From positions 1 through 34,353 of the forward strand of contig JAJUFT010000024.1 in the NCBI GenBank assembly GCA_029263615.1: DNA of 34,353 bases, read 5' to 3'. A program made the position numbers and the translations under genes. The DNA is from Alcaligenaceae bacterium (lineage in GTDB: Bacteria > Pseudomonadota > Gammaproteobacteria > Burkholderiales > Burkholderiaceae_B). Every line of letters starts with the position of its first letter. Position 1 is the stretch's first letter. Below are positions 22,380-33,485 of this stretch, one piece after another. The notes under the pieces are model-generated. The model made no database searches and had not been told where the DNA came from. It worked only from the letters and a program-made list of their open reading frames with translations.

Positions 22380-23692
22380 GGGCGGGCCTCCCTGATGCGC
22401 GTCATCTCTCCGACGATGTGGCTGGCCTGGCGGTCTCTCGCATACTGCGCAATGCGCTCGGGTTGGGGCTGGTAGAACCCGAAACAGCCACTGCGCAGGG
22501 AGCGTTCCAGGATGGATTCGATCTCTTCGGCCGTGAGGGCGCTGAGGCCGGTGCCGGTGTGGTGCAGCAGGGCCGCGGCGGCGTTTTCGCCGTCCACGCC
22601 CACCGCCAGAATGGGGATACCGCTCACCAAATATTCGAACAGCTTGCCGGTGAGCACCCCGCGCGCGGCCGGCTCGGAGGATTCCAGCAACAGAAGCAGG
22701 CTGCTGCGGGCCTGCGCAGCGAGGGATTCCTGCCGCGAGACAAAGCCGTGCGCGTGAACGATGCCGTGGCGATTTCCATTGCAACGCTCGAGGATGGCCG
22801 TGAGCTCCTTCTCGTTCTGTCCGTAAAAATCGAGGGCAACCTGGTCGCGCGACAGGACGCCATTGTCGATGAGCCGGTTGATGGCCATCAGCAGGGGGGT
22901 TGGGTCACGGCGATCGGGGTAGAGCGTGCCGGCGTAGCAGATGCGCAGCATGCCGGCTGCACTGGGTGCGGGCCGGAGTCGTTCCCGCCAGTCGGGGAAT
23001 TCCTCCGGATCGAAGCCGTTTTCAATCACCCAGACCGGGTGTTGCGGGTAACGCTGGCGCAGGCTTTCCGCCAGCGGTTCGGAGACCGTCATGAGCGCAT
23101 CGGCCTTGTTGCGGATGCTGCGTTTCTCCAGCGTGCTTTCAATGCTGCGCAGAATGCCTCTGGCCGATGTGATGTGGTTATGCGCCCAGAGATCGCGGAA
23201 GTCGGCCAGCCACACGATCTCCGGGTGCCTGGCCTTGATGCGCGTGGCGACAATATGCGCGGCGGGCGGCGAGAAGGAACTCACGATGGCGTCGTACGGT
23301 CGGCGCGAGAGCAGCTCGAGTCCCTTGCGCAGGGCCGGTGCGATCCACATGTCATGAATGTCGACCAACGAGCCGATGTGGCTGCGCCACGTTCTCACGC
23401 GCTGTCGCAGTCGCTGGCCGGTGCTCTCGCCGGAGGGGACGCCGCCGGTCGACGTGCCACTCCTTTCCAGCCGCTTGCGCAGCCAGTCCGGCAGGAACGG
23501 CACTTCGACGACGTCCACAGAATCGGGAAGCTGGGGCGAAAGGCCGTACGGGCCGAGAAAGGGGTATTTCTCGGTCGTCAACACGGTGACCTCATGACCC
23601 TGTAGCGCCCAATACTTGGCCCATTGGCCCACACGCAGGACCGGAATGCGGTTCTGCGGATAAAAGTAGGTGGTGACCAGGAGAATTCTCAT
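22373..23692 (-). CDS. Glycosyltransferase family 4 protein (WbuB-like)
   Basis: The 439-residue GT-B enzyme has an N-terminal acceptor domain (RILLVTTYFYPQNRIPVLR, GHEVTVLTT, WLADFRDLW) and a C-terminal Glycos_transf_1 domain (GMLRICYAGTLYPDRRDP, LESSEPAARGVLTGKLFEYL, PILAVG) with the E-x7-E-like segment that binds the sugar nucleotide. It is a retaining transferase that should extend the lipid-linked repeat unit in the cytoplasm. With the GT2 of the fusion protein it is the only other glycosyltransferase seen, so the repeat may be about three sugars. It starts 3 bp after the epimerase stop. Donor and acceptor are unknown. Confidence 0.88.
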   Translation of the reverse strand: MRILLVTTYFYPQNRIPVLRVGQWAKYWALQGHEVTVLTTEKYPFLGPYGLSPQLPDSVDVVEVPFLPDWLRKRLERSGTSTGGVPSGESTGQRLRQRVRTWRSHIGSLVDIHDMWIAPALRKGLELLSRRPYDAIVSSFSPPAAHIVATRIKARHPEIVWLADFRDLWAHNHITSARGILRSIESTLEKRSIRNKADALMTVSEPLAESLRQRYPQHPVWVIENGFDPEEFPDWRERLRPAPSAAGMLRICYAGTLYPDRRDPTPLLMAINRLIDNGVLSRDQVALDFYGQNEKELTAILERCNGNRHGIVHAHGFVSRQESLAAQARSSLLLLLESSEPAARGVLTGKLFEYLVSGIPILAVGVDGENAAAALLHHTGTGLSALTAEEIESILERSLRSGCFGFYQPQPERIAQYARDRQASHIVGEMTRIREARPC

Positions 23693-23695
23693 GGC

Positions 23696-24760
23696 TCACG
23701 CCTCCGCCAGGACGCTGGCAATGAACTGTGCGGCCTGGCCGTCGCCATATACAGCGGTGACGGGAACGGGCGCGGCAGGCTGGTTGATGTGATGGGCAAT
23801 GCGCTCCGGGTCGGCGCCGACCAGCGTGTTGACGCCCAGTTCGACCAGTTCGGTCCATTCCGTTTCGTCGCGCAGCGTGATGCAGGGCTTGCCGTGGAAA
23901 AAGGCTTCCTTCTGAACCCCGCCGGAATCGGTCACGACGGCGGCGCAGTGCATTTCGAGCCAGGCCATCTCGAGGTAGCCCACGGGGTCCACCAGGTGGA
24001 TGGAGGGCGCTGCTTCCAGCTGCAGGCGTTCGAGCGTCTTGCGCGTGCGCGGGTGCAGCGGCAGTACGACCGGCCGGTGGGAGCGGGCCAGCCCCCGGAA
24101 AATGGCGCGCAGGCGCTCGGGAGAATCCGTGTTCTCGGCCCGATGGATCGTGCACAGAAGAAAGTTTCCGCGTTCCACATCCAGGTCGGCAAACCAGTCC
24201 GGACAGCGCGCGCGGTCGCGATAGAACAGCGCGGCATCCATCATGACGTCTCCGCTGAGATGCACCCCGCTTCCGGCAATGCCTTCATTCTGCAGCTGCC
24301 GGCAGGCTGATTCCGTCGGGGCAAAGAGCAGGTCGGACATGTGGTCGGTCAGCACACGGTTCACTTCTTCCGGCATGCGCCGGTTGAACGACCTGAGCCC
24401 GGCTTCCACGTGCGCAACGGGAATGTGCAGCTTGGCCGCGGCCAGAGCGCCCGCCAGGGTGGAATTCGTGTCGCCGTATACCAGCACGCAGTCGGGCCGG
24501 TCCTCGAGCAGAATGGCCTCGATGCGCTTAAGCTGTTCCCCCGTCATGGCCCCGTGGCTGCCGCCCCCCACCGCCAGATGGTGATCGGGCCGCGGGATCT
24601 CCATTTCCTCGAAGAAGATGTCGGACATAGCCGCGTCATAGTGCTGGCCGGTGTGAATGAGGGTCTCCTGCAACCCGGGCTGGGCGGCGAGGGCCCGCGA
24701 CACGGCGGCGGCCTTGATGAATTGCGGCCGTGCCCCCAGGATGGTGGTGATTTTCTTCAT
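23696..24760 (-). CDS. wbpI: UDP-N-acetylglucosamine 2-epimerase family, probable WbpI (UDP-GlcNAc3NAcA 2-epimerase)
   Basis: The 354-residue protein is a WecB/WbpI-type non-hydrolysing 2-epimerase: MKKITTILGARPQFIKAAAV, IHTGQHYD, HVEAGLRS, PEEVNR, TIHRAENTD, TDSGGVQKEAFF and the late RDETEWTELVELG. The presence of WbpB, WbpD and WbpE genes in the same operon and the GGGSHGAMTG segment favour WbpI, which turns UDP-GlcNAc3NAcA into UDP-ManNAc3NAcA, over WecB, which makes UDP-ManNAc. The start at 24760 overlaps the upstream deacetylase stop by 4 bp (ATGA), with AAAGGG upstream; the frame could extend to a TTG at 24781 inside that gene. Confidence 0.88.
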   Translation of the reverse strand: MKKITTILGARPQFIKAAAVSRALAAQPGLQETLIHTGQHYDAAMSDIFFEEMEIPRPDHHLAVGGGSHGAMTGEQLKRIEAILLEDRPDCVLVYGDTNSTLAGALAAAKLHIPVAHVEAGLRSFNRRMPEEVNRVLTDHMSDLLFAPTESACRQLQNEGIAGSGVHLSGDVMMDAALFYRDRARCPDWFADLDVERGNFLLCTIHRAENTDSPERLRAIFRGLARSHRPVVLPLHPRTRKTLERLQLEAAPSIHLVDPVGYLEMAWLEMHCAAVVTDSGGVQKEAFFHGKPCITLRDETEWTELVELGVNTLVGADPERIAHHINQPAAPVPVTAVYGDGQAAQFIASVLAEA

Positions 24761-26178
24761 GCGGCAGCCCTTTTGTTGCAACGGCGCTTCAGTTCGAGGT
24801 GGCGCTGCAGCACATGCTCATACACCTGGCGCTGGTGCGCGTGTTCCAGCAGCGTGTTGTGCCACAGCAGGGTGAAGGTGCCGCCGACCCGATGGCAGGC
24901 CTCCATCAGGCGCACCATGCGCGCTTGCGCGGCGGCCACATCGCGGGGCCGCAGGCCGCCGATGATGGTCGACTCCATCACGATGAGCGGGCGCAGGCGG
25001 ATCTTGAGCGGTTCGCCCATGACCGGGTCGATGGCCGAATACTCATGGCAAGTGCCGCAACGGAAGCCGGGGTGCATGGCATAGCCCAGGGTGGTGTCGT
25101 AGACCAGGTCGGCATCCACCAGCGCGTGCGCCGTATCGGGGGTCCGCCAGCGCAGGTAGTGCATGCGTACGCCAAAGGCAGGTTGCTGGATCCCGGCGGC
25201 GGCGCAGATGGCGCGCAGGCGGTCCGCTTCCGCCTTGAGCCGTTGCGGGTTCATGTAGGTGTTGAAACTGGGGTGCAGTCCGATCTCGTGACCGCGCGCA
25301 TGAATGCGCTGCATGAGGTCGACGATGCCCGGGTGGTCGGGTTCGTAATGCCCGTCGCGACGCCGGTCGCTGCGGCCGCACAGGAAGTAGAAAGCGTTGC
25401 GCAGCCCGATTTCCTCGGAGCGATCCATGATCCAGTCGAAGGTGTTGAACGGGTCGCGCACGTCGATTCGACGGTTGGAATTCTTCCACAATGCGGGCGC
25501 CTTGAGCAGGGCCGGCCGATGACGGTGCGGAGTACGCAGCAGGTCCATGACCATGTTGCGCATCAGCCGGGTGCGCGTGATCGCTCCGTAGCGGGCCGGC
25601 GTATCGACGTCGTGAGACAGGCTCAGGGCGTAGTGGTGTTCGCGCAGAGGCAGACGCGGCCACACCCGCTGCATGACCCGGCGCAGCACTTCCAGCCATT
25701 CGTCGACGATGGGCCGTTCGAGATACCCGTGGCGGAAGGCGTGCGAGGCTTCCGCAGGGAAACGGCCGTGCGGGTCCAGATCGGTGCGCCCGACTTCCTC
25801 GTAGCGGCTCAGCATCCACCAGGCGAGCCCCAGAATGTCGTAGTGGACATGACAGGCCTGCTCTTTCTGCGTCATCAACGTCTGGGGTGCCTGATCCACC
25901 CCAGGGGTGGGCAGACCCACGGCGCCGGGGGGAAGCAGTCCCGTTTCGCTCTGGGGCAGCCAATGGCCGCATGGCAGGCTGCGGGGGTCGCCCAGGAACT
26001 GCTCGAAGTCGCAGCGGATGTGGATGTGCCGCTCGTCATCCGGTAAATGAAGACACCATGCGCCGTCCTGGTTGATGCGCAGCAGCAGGTCTGCATGCAG
26101 GCGTTCCCGAAGAAGGGTCTGCAACCACCGAACGACCGGTCTGGGAACATGTCCGGTCCGGGTGCTGCCAGGCGTCAT
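24757..26178 (-). CDS. Polysaccharide deacetylase-like (NodB fold) protein
   Basis: The 473-residue protein has a NodB-homology C-terminal half. HDVD (His189-Asp192 in LSLSHDVDTP) supplies the metal/base aspartate motif, GHEIGLHPSFNTY gives the second histidine motif, and VRMHYLRW and FTLLWHNT match late CE4 motifs. The N-terminal about 180 residues are typical of a poorly described cytoplasmic subgroup often found next to FemAB/GNAT-like genes in glycan loci. Activity is unproven. The start at 26178 overlaps the FemAB-like stop by 4 bp (ATGA), as elsewhere in the operon. An in-frame ATG at 26274 has a better ribosome site (GGAGG, 7 bases) but would overlap the upstream gene by 100 bp. Confidence 0.8.
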   Translation of the reverse strand: MTPGSTRTGHVPRPVVRWLQTLLRERLHADLLLRINQDGAWCLHLPDDERHIHIRCDFEQFLGDPRSLPCGHWLPQSETGLLPPGAVGLPTPGVDQAPQTLMTQKEQACHVHYDILGLAWWMLSRYEEVGRTDLDPHGRFPAEASHAFRHGYLERPIVDEWLEVLRRVMQRVWPRLPLREHHYALSLSHDVDTPARYGAITRTRLMRNMVMDLLRTPHRHRPALLKAPALWKNSNRRIDVRDPFNTFDWIMDRSEEIGLRNAFYFLCGRSDRRRDGHYEPDHPGIVDLMQRIHARGHEIGLHPSFNTYMNPQRLKAEADRLRAICAAAGIQQPAFGVRMHYLRWRTPDTAHALVDADLVYDTTLGYAMHPGFRCGTCHEYSAIDPVMGEPLKIRLRPLIVMESTIIGGLRPRDVAAAQARMVRLMEACHRVGGTFTLLWHNTLLEHAHQRQVYEHVLQRHLELKRRCNKRAAA

Positions 26179-27155
26179 GCCCGGGCCCGTTGGGCGGTCG
26201 CGCGCAGCGAATTCAGGAAAAGATAGCCCGACAGCATCCTGGATGGCGTCTTCGATACGGAAAAATAAGGACATTGCCGACCTCCAAAAGCGCGGACGAA
26301 TTGCTCGATCGGTTCGGACATGGAACCGCAAAAATCAAAACTGCGAGTCACCGTAGCGGCGTGACGGATGGCTTCCCACATGCACAGGCTGGCCGCCCCG
26401 CTGTTGCGCAAGGCGGGGTCACCGCCGCCCAGCAGGTAGTAGGCGCTGTTTGCATCCCAGACGATGTACACCACCGCATGCTGGCGCCCCTGCGAGTCTT
26501 CGGCGATGAAGAAGGCGCGCTGGCCACGTTGCGCGCAGGCCTGGTCGAGGGCTTCGATGACCGGGCGAGGTGTGGGGATCGCCTTTCCCTGACGCTGGAA
26601 GCTCATGCCATGCAGGCGGATGACGTCATCCAGCGTGCGGTCGTCCCGCACGCACAGCTGATAGCGACCGGACGCCTTGCGGATTTCCTTCCGGATGTTT
26701 TCCTGAAAGCCGTCCCAGACGGCGTTCAGGTCGCTGAGATCCTGCAGCACGTAGCTGTAATCGGTGGTCTGATGAAAGCCGCTCCAGTGGAAGGGCAGCC
26801 AGTTGGTCTGGCTGTAGTGCCAGGACTGCCGGAAATGGTCGAAGGGCGGCAGCTGGGCAATCAGCGCCTGGAACAATTCCTTCTGCTGCGCAATGCGCCG
26901 GGGCAGCTTGGCGTCCGACGGCCGCAGCCAGGGGCCCAGCGACAGGGTCAGCCAGGGCTGGGTTGAAATGCGGAAGCCGGCGCGTCGCCCCTTGAGGTAG
27001 GGCATGGTGGCCAGCACCAGCCCGCCCTTCTCCACCAGGGCAACGTCCCAGCCGTCGTCTCCGGTGGCGGCATCCAGCCACCAGGGGCGGGAGAACAGGG
27101 GGATGGAAGGTTCTTCCTCACATAGCTTGCGGTACGCTTCTTTTTTGTCGCTCAT
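26175..27155 (-). CDS. FemAB/GNAT-like acyltransferase
   Basis: The 326-residue protein has the double-GNAT layout of FemAB-like proteins: an N-terminal FSRPWWLDAATGDDGWDV half and a C-terminal acetyltransferase-like half (IRKEIRKASGRYQLCVRDD, LHGMSFQRQGKAIP, AVVYIVWDANSAYYLLGGGDP, GAASLCMWEAIRHA, FDFCGSMSEPIEQFVRAFGG). Such proteins move amino-acyl or acyl groups to an amino sugar or peptide. In this operon it might acylate the amino group made by a DegT-type aminotransferase, or add an amino acid to the glycan. GGAGGG precedes the ATG. It is separated from WbpE by 55 bp, the second largest gap within the operon. Confidence 0.78.
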   Translation of the reverse strand: MSDKKEAYRKLCEEEPSIPLFSRPWWLDAATGDDGWDVALVEKGGLVLATMPYLKGRRAGFRISTQPWLTLSLGPWLRPSDAKLPRRIAQQKELFQALIAQLPPFDHFRQSWHYSQTNWLPFHWSGFHQTTDYSYVLQDLSDLNAVWDGFQENIRKEIRKASGRYQLCVRDDRTLDDVIRLHGMSFQRQGKAIPTPRPVIEALDQACAQRGQRAFFIAEDSQGRQHAVVYIVWDANSAYYLLGGGDPALRNSGAASLCMWEAIRHAATVTRSFDFCGSMSEPIEQFVRAFGGRQCPYFSVSKTPSRMLSGYLFLNSLRATAQRARA

Positions 27156-27210
27156 GGCGTCCCTCCGATATTGGTTGTGCGTGCCACGTTGCCGTGCATC
27201 GAGCTTCGGT

Positions 27211-28308
27211 TCAGCAGAACACTTCTGCGTCCTGCAGGGCTTCGACGACGATCTGCTGCTGCCGATGCGTCAGGTAGGGGTGCATGGGCAGGCTCAAGAC
27301 CTGTTCGGCCACCCGTTCGCTGACCGGCAGACTTGCCTGCGCATCGGCCACCGCCGGTTGCCGATGCAGGGGCAGGGGGTAATGCACCATGGTGGGTATC
27401 CCGGCATTCATCAGGCGTTGGCGCAATCGCATCCGTTCCTGCGAACGGATGGTGTATTGCGCGTACACGCTGGTATTGCCCTCGGCCACATGGGGGGTGG
27501 AGCGCACGCAGGCCTCGGCCAGCAGCCCGTCATAGTTGGCAGCGACCTTCTGCCGCAGCGCGACCTCTTCATCGAAGATCTCGAGCTTGGCGAGCAGCAC
27601 CGCCGCCTGCAGCGTGTCGAGCCGGCTGTTCATGCCGATGCGCACATGGTGGTAGCGCTGTTCCTGACCATGGCGGGCGATCTGCCGCAAGCGGTGGGCG
27701 AGTTGCGCATCGTTGGTGAACAGGGCGCCACCGTCGCCATAGCAACCCAAGGGTTTGCTGGGAAAGAAACTGGTGCAGGCCACGGTGGCCAGATTGCAGG
27801 AACGGCGTCCCCGGTAGCGCGCCCCGAAACTCTGGGCGGCATCTTCAATCAGTGCCAGCCCATGTCGGTCGGCAATGTCGGCCAATGCGTCCATATCGGC
27901 GCATTGGCCGAAGAGCGACACCGGCAGAATCGCCCGGGTGCGAGGCGTGACCATGGCTTCCACCGATGCCGGGTCGACCGTATAGGTGCGTTCGTCGATG
28001 TCGGCATACACCGGGCGGGCGCCCAGCAGGGCGATGGCTTCCGCCGTGGCGATGTAGGCGAAGGCGGGGGTGATGACCTCGTCGCCCGGCCCGACGCCCA
28101 GGCCCATCAGGGCAATCTGCAGGGCGTCCGTGCCATTGGCGCAGGTGATGCAGTGGCGGGCCCCGGTGTAGGCCTTGAGTGCCTGCTCCAGCTCCTCGAC
28201 TTCCGGGCCGAGAATGTATTGGCCATGTGCGAGCACCGCAGCCATGCGCTGCTGCAGCGTGTCATGAATGCGCTTCTGCTGGGTCTTGAGATCGATGAAG
28301 TCCATCAT
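27211..28308 (-). CDS. wbpE: WbpE-type UDP-3-keto-GlcNAcA aminotransferase
   Basis: The 365-residue DegT-family PLP enzyme is expected to convert UDP-2-acetamido-3-keto-glucuronic acid to the 3-amino sugar using glutamate. The N-terminus [14 protein letters not shown] and [13 protein letters not shown] are typical of WbpE/WlbC. PLP lysine is Lys185 in [26 protein letters not shown] and [12 protein letters not shown] bind the cofactor. The start could be 28317, 28308 or 28305; MMDFIDL at 28308 best fits the family and has AGG about 9 bases upstream. All three starts lie inside the WbpD reading frame, giving an overlap of about 47 bp. Neighbouring WbpB and WbpD genes confirm the pathway. Confidence 0.9.
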   Translation of the reverse strand: MMDFIDLKTQQKRIHDTLQQRMAAVLAHGQYILGPEVEELEQALKAYTGARHCITCANGTDALQIALMGLGVGPGDEVITPAFAYIATAEAIALLGARPVYADIDERTYTVDPASVEAMVTPRTRAILPVSLFGQCADMDALADIADRHGLALIEDAAQSFGARYRGRRSCNLATVACTSFFPSKPLGCYGDGGALFTNDAQLAHRLRQIARHGQEQRYHHVRIGMNSRLDTLQAAVLLAKLEIFDEEVALRQKVAANYDGLLAEACVRSTPHVAEGNTSVYAQYTIRSQERMRLRQRLMNAGIPTMVHYPLPLHRQPAVADAQASLPVSERVAEQVLSLPMHPYLTHRQQQIVVEALQDAEVFC

Positions 28309-28891
28309 GGCTTGCATCCTGTCGGGTAAGGAGGTTGTTCTCGAGGAGATAGACCGTGCCGGTGTGGGGACAGCGCGCCTGGCCGTGGCCCGAGACTGGC
28401 AGGGGCAGGCGTTCGCCGTAATCGCTGATCCAGCCCAGCTGGCGGGCCGGCACCCCGGCCATCAGCGCGTGGTCGGGCACATCGCGGTTGATGACGGCGC
28501 CGGCCGCCACAAAGGCTCCCCGGCCGATGGTCACCCCGCACACGATGGTGCAGTTGGCACCCAGCGTGGCACCGCGCATGACCCGGGTGGGGCGGTACTC
28601 GTGCTTGCGCTCGATGTGGGCCCGCGGGTTGTAGACATTGGTGAAAACCACGCTGGGCCCGCAGAAGACATCGTCTTCCAGCGTCACTCCGTCGTAAATC
28701 GACACGTTGTTCTGAATCTTGCAGCGGTCGCCCACCACGGCCTTTGCGGCAATGAACACGTTCTGCCCGACGGAGACCTGCGCGCCCACCCGCGCCCCCG
28801 CACAGATGTGCGTGAAATGCCAGACGCGGGTCCCGGGCCCGATGAGGGCGCCGTTATCAACCACGGCGCTGGGATGAATGGAAATGTGCAT
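28262..28891 (-). CDS. wbpD: WbpD-type UDP-GlcNAc3NA N-acetyltransferase (left-handed beta-helix)
   Basis: The 209-residue protein is a hexapeptide-repeat acyltransferase ([69 protein letters not shown]). It acetylates the 3-amino group of UDP-GlcNAc3NA to give UDP-GlcNAc3NAcA, the substrate of WbpI. It follows WbpB by 3 bp. Homologues usually end soon after a segment like [12 protein letters not shown]; here the frame runs about 15 residues further into the WbpE start region, so the tail is likely non-conserved. No clear ribosome site is seen, consistent with coupling to WbpB. Confidence 0.9.
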   Translation of the reverse strand: MHISIHPSAVVDNGALIGPGTRVWHFTHICAGARVGAQVSVGQNVFIAAKAVVGDRCKIQNNVSIYDGVTLEDDVFCGPSVVFTNVYNPRAHIERKHEYRPTRVMRGATLGANCTIVCGVTIGRGAFVAAGAVINRDVPDHALMAGVPARQLGWISDYGERLPLPVSGHGQARCPHTGTVYLLENNLLTRQDASHDGLHRSQDPAEAHS

Positions 28892-28894
28892 GGC

Positions 28895-32160
<3,266 letters not shown>

Positions 32161-32171
32161 GATGGCACCGT

Positions 32172-33326
32172 TCAGCGGGTCATGGCGCGCGTGGTGTACA
32201 CGGCGTCGTAGCTGGGAAGGAGATTGCTGATCACGCGGTTCCAACGAACGATCGGAGCCGGGTCAACATAGACAATGTCACGAGGTTTGAGCGGGAAATC
32301 GGCAGCCAGCACAAAGGCGGTCGGGCGGCTGGCATCCAGGTGATAGAGTTCGGGCTGCCCGTCCGCGCCGCGACGGATCACATAAATCTGGCGCGGGTTG
32401 CCTGATTCCGGGTTGACGCCGCCGGCCTCGCCCAGGGCCTGAGCCAGCGTCACCGTTCCGTCGTGCATGACATGTGCGGTCGGCGCGAAGACATCGCCCA
32501 GCAGGTAGACCTTCGAATCCTGGCGGCTGCCGACGCGCAGCAGGTCGCCATTTTTGAGCAGGATGTTGGAAGGGTCGACCTGGTTGCGCGCGAGCAAGGG
32601 CAGGTCAATCTGCGTCGTCACGCCGTTGCGCGTCAGGGTGACCGACGAGCGGTCCGCCTCCTGGGTCATGCCCCCGGCCCGGTTGATGGCTTCGGGCAGC
32701 GTCATGGCGATGTCATTGATGGGCAGGACGCCGGGGTTGTTGACCTCGCCGTCCACATAAATGCGCGCTGCTCGGTAGGCCTGCACCCGCACCGTGATCT
32801 GCGGCGAGTTCACATAGCCCGACAGGCGCTGTGCCAGGCGGTCACGAATCTGGAACTCGTTCAGGCCCGCCACATGGACGGAGCCGGTGAAGGGGAACTG
32901 GATGGTGCCGTCGGGGCCGACGTTGTAGCCATTGCCCAGTTCGTTGACGCCGGTGACCACGGCGGTGGTGGCCGAGCCTGCGGGGGTCAGGGCCAGTTCG
33001 GGATGGTTCCACACCACGATGTTGAGAATGTCGCCCGGCCCCACTTTGTAGGGCTCGGCCTTGCCGAACAAGTGCGCGACCTGCTGGTGTACCAGCTCAC
33101 TGTTGGTGGCCAGCTGACTGCGTATCAGTTCGGGGGTGATCGACTTCAGCGCGCCTTCGGGGGCACCGTCTTCCTGCAGGGCCTGACTCACATTTTCCGG
33201 GCTGCCCATATGCATGCCCGGCGCCATGCTGCACGCCGCAAGCACCATGCTGGACAACACCCCCGCGCACACTGCCCTCCAGCGCGGGGGCCGGTCTTCC
33301 CCGCGTGTTTCACTAAGCGTTTTCAT
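32172..33326 (-). CDS. wza: Wza-type outer-membrane polysaccharide export lipoprotein
   Basis: The 384-residue protein is an exporter of the OPX family. A lipoprotein signal ends in VLAAC with Cys32 as the lipidated residue, preceded by an extended charged n-region. The Poly_export domain follows (PYKVGPGDILNIVVWNHPEL, then VGPDGTIQFPFTGSVHVAGL), and then SLBB-like repeats (ITVRVQAYRAARIYVDGEV; VYLLGDVFAPTAHVM). The C-terminal segment should form the helical outer-membrane barrel. The chosen start is ATG 33326; the frame continues upstream through the ops element and hairpins, which argues against a longer protein. It is the first structural gene of the operon. Confidence 0.93.
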   Translation of the reverse strand: MKTLSETRGEDRPPRWRAVCAGVLSSMVLAACSMAPGMHMGSPENVSQALQEDGAPEGALKSITPELIRSQLATNSELVHQQVAHLFGKAEPYKVGPGDILNIVVWNHPELALTPAGSATTAVVTGVNELGNGYNVGPDGTIQFPFTGSVHVAGLNEFQIRDRLAQRLSGYVNSPQITVRVQAYRAARIYVDGEVNNPGVLPINDIAMTLPEAINRAGGMTQEADRSSVTLTRNGVTTQIDLPLLARNQVDPSNILLKNGDLLRVGSRQDSKVYLLGDVFAPTAHVMHDGTVTLAQALGEAGGVNPESGNPRQIYVIRRGADGQPELYHLDASRPTAFVLAADFPLKPRDIVYVDPAPIVRWNRVISNLLPSYDAVYTTRAMTR

Positions 33327-33357
33327 TGAATCCACCACCATTCGAGAAGTTTTTGGA

Positions 33358-33369
33358 AACGCTACCGCC
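33358..33369 (-). promoter_or_regulatory. ops element (RfaH recruitment site) in the wza leader
   Basis: The minus strand reads GGCGGTAGCGTT, identical to the E. coli ops consensus GGCGGTAGCGTG at 11 of 12 positions. It lies 31 bases upstream of the wza ATG and downstream of an rfaH-like gene on the same strand, directly after a hairpin. In E. coli RfaH binds this sequence in the exposed non-template strand of a paused RNA polymerase and then suppresses termination through long operons. Confidence 0.82.
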
Positions 33370-33370
33370 G

Positions 33371-33395
33371 GGGTCTTCGTTCGATACGGAGACCC
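33371..33395 (-). promoter_or_regulatory. Hairpin abutting the ops element in the wza leader
   Basis: On the transcript GGGTCT-C-CGT-ATCGA-ACG-A-AGACCC folds into a 6-bp stem, one mismatch, 3 bp and a 5-base loop. It ends one base before ops. The layout recalls JUMPstart leaders, where RNA structure precedes ops. It may act in pausing or as an attenuator. Confidence 0.55.
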
Positions 33396-33419
33396 TGAAC
33401 GGTGCGTGGGGAAGGCAGA

Positions 33420-33436
33420 CGGAGCATCACGCTCCG
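33420..33436 (-). promoter_or_regulatory. Second leader hairpin CGGAGC-N5-GCTCCG
   Basis: A perfect 6-bp stem with a 5-base loop lies in the 159-bp gap between the rfaH-like gene and wza. No T-run follows, so it is not a plain terminator. It is part of a structured leader together with the ops-proximal hairpin. Confidence 0.4.
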
Positions 33437-33461
33437 GCACTGCAAAACTTCAAGCTTCCTG

Positions 33462-33480
33462 GCAGGCAGCCGGCGCCTGC
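33462..33480 (-). terminator. Hairpin just after the rfaH-like gene, weak terminator candidate
   Basis: GCAGGC pairs with GCCTGC around a 7-base loop, five bases after the stop codon of the rfaH-like gene. The following bases (caggaagcttgaagtttt) include only a distant TTTT, so it is at best a weak or Rho-assisted stop between the regulator and wza. Confidence 0.3.
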
Positions 33481-33485
33481 GGGGA

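Noticed and set aside
28262-28317. Frameshift at the wbpD/wbpE junction
   Set aside because: Both proteins are complete; the overlap is explained by a non-conserved WbpD tail reaching into the wbpE start.
33462-33480. Efficient intrinsic terminator separating the rfaH-like gene from wza
   Set aside because: The stem is only 6 bp and no T-run follows directly; kept only as a weak candidate.
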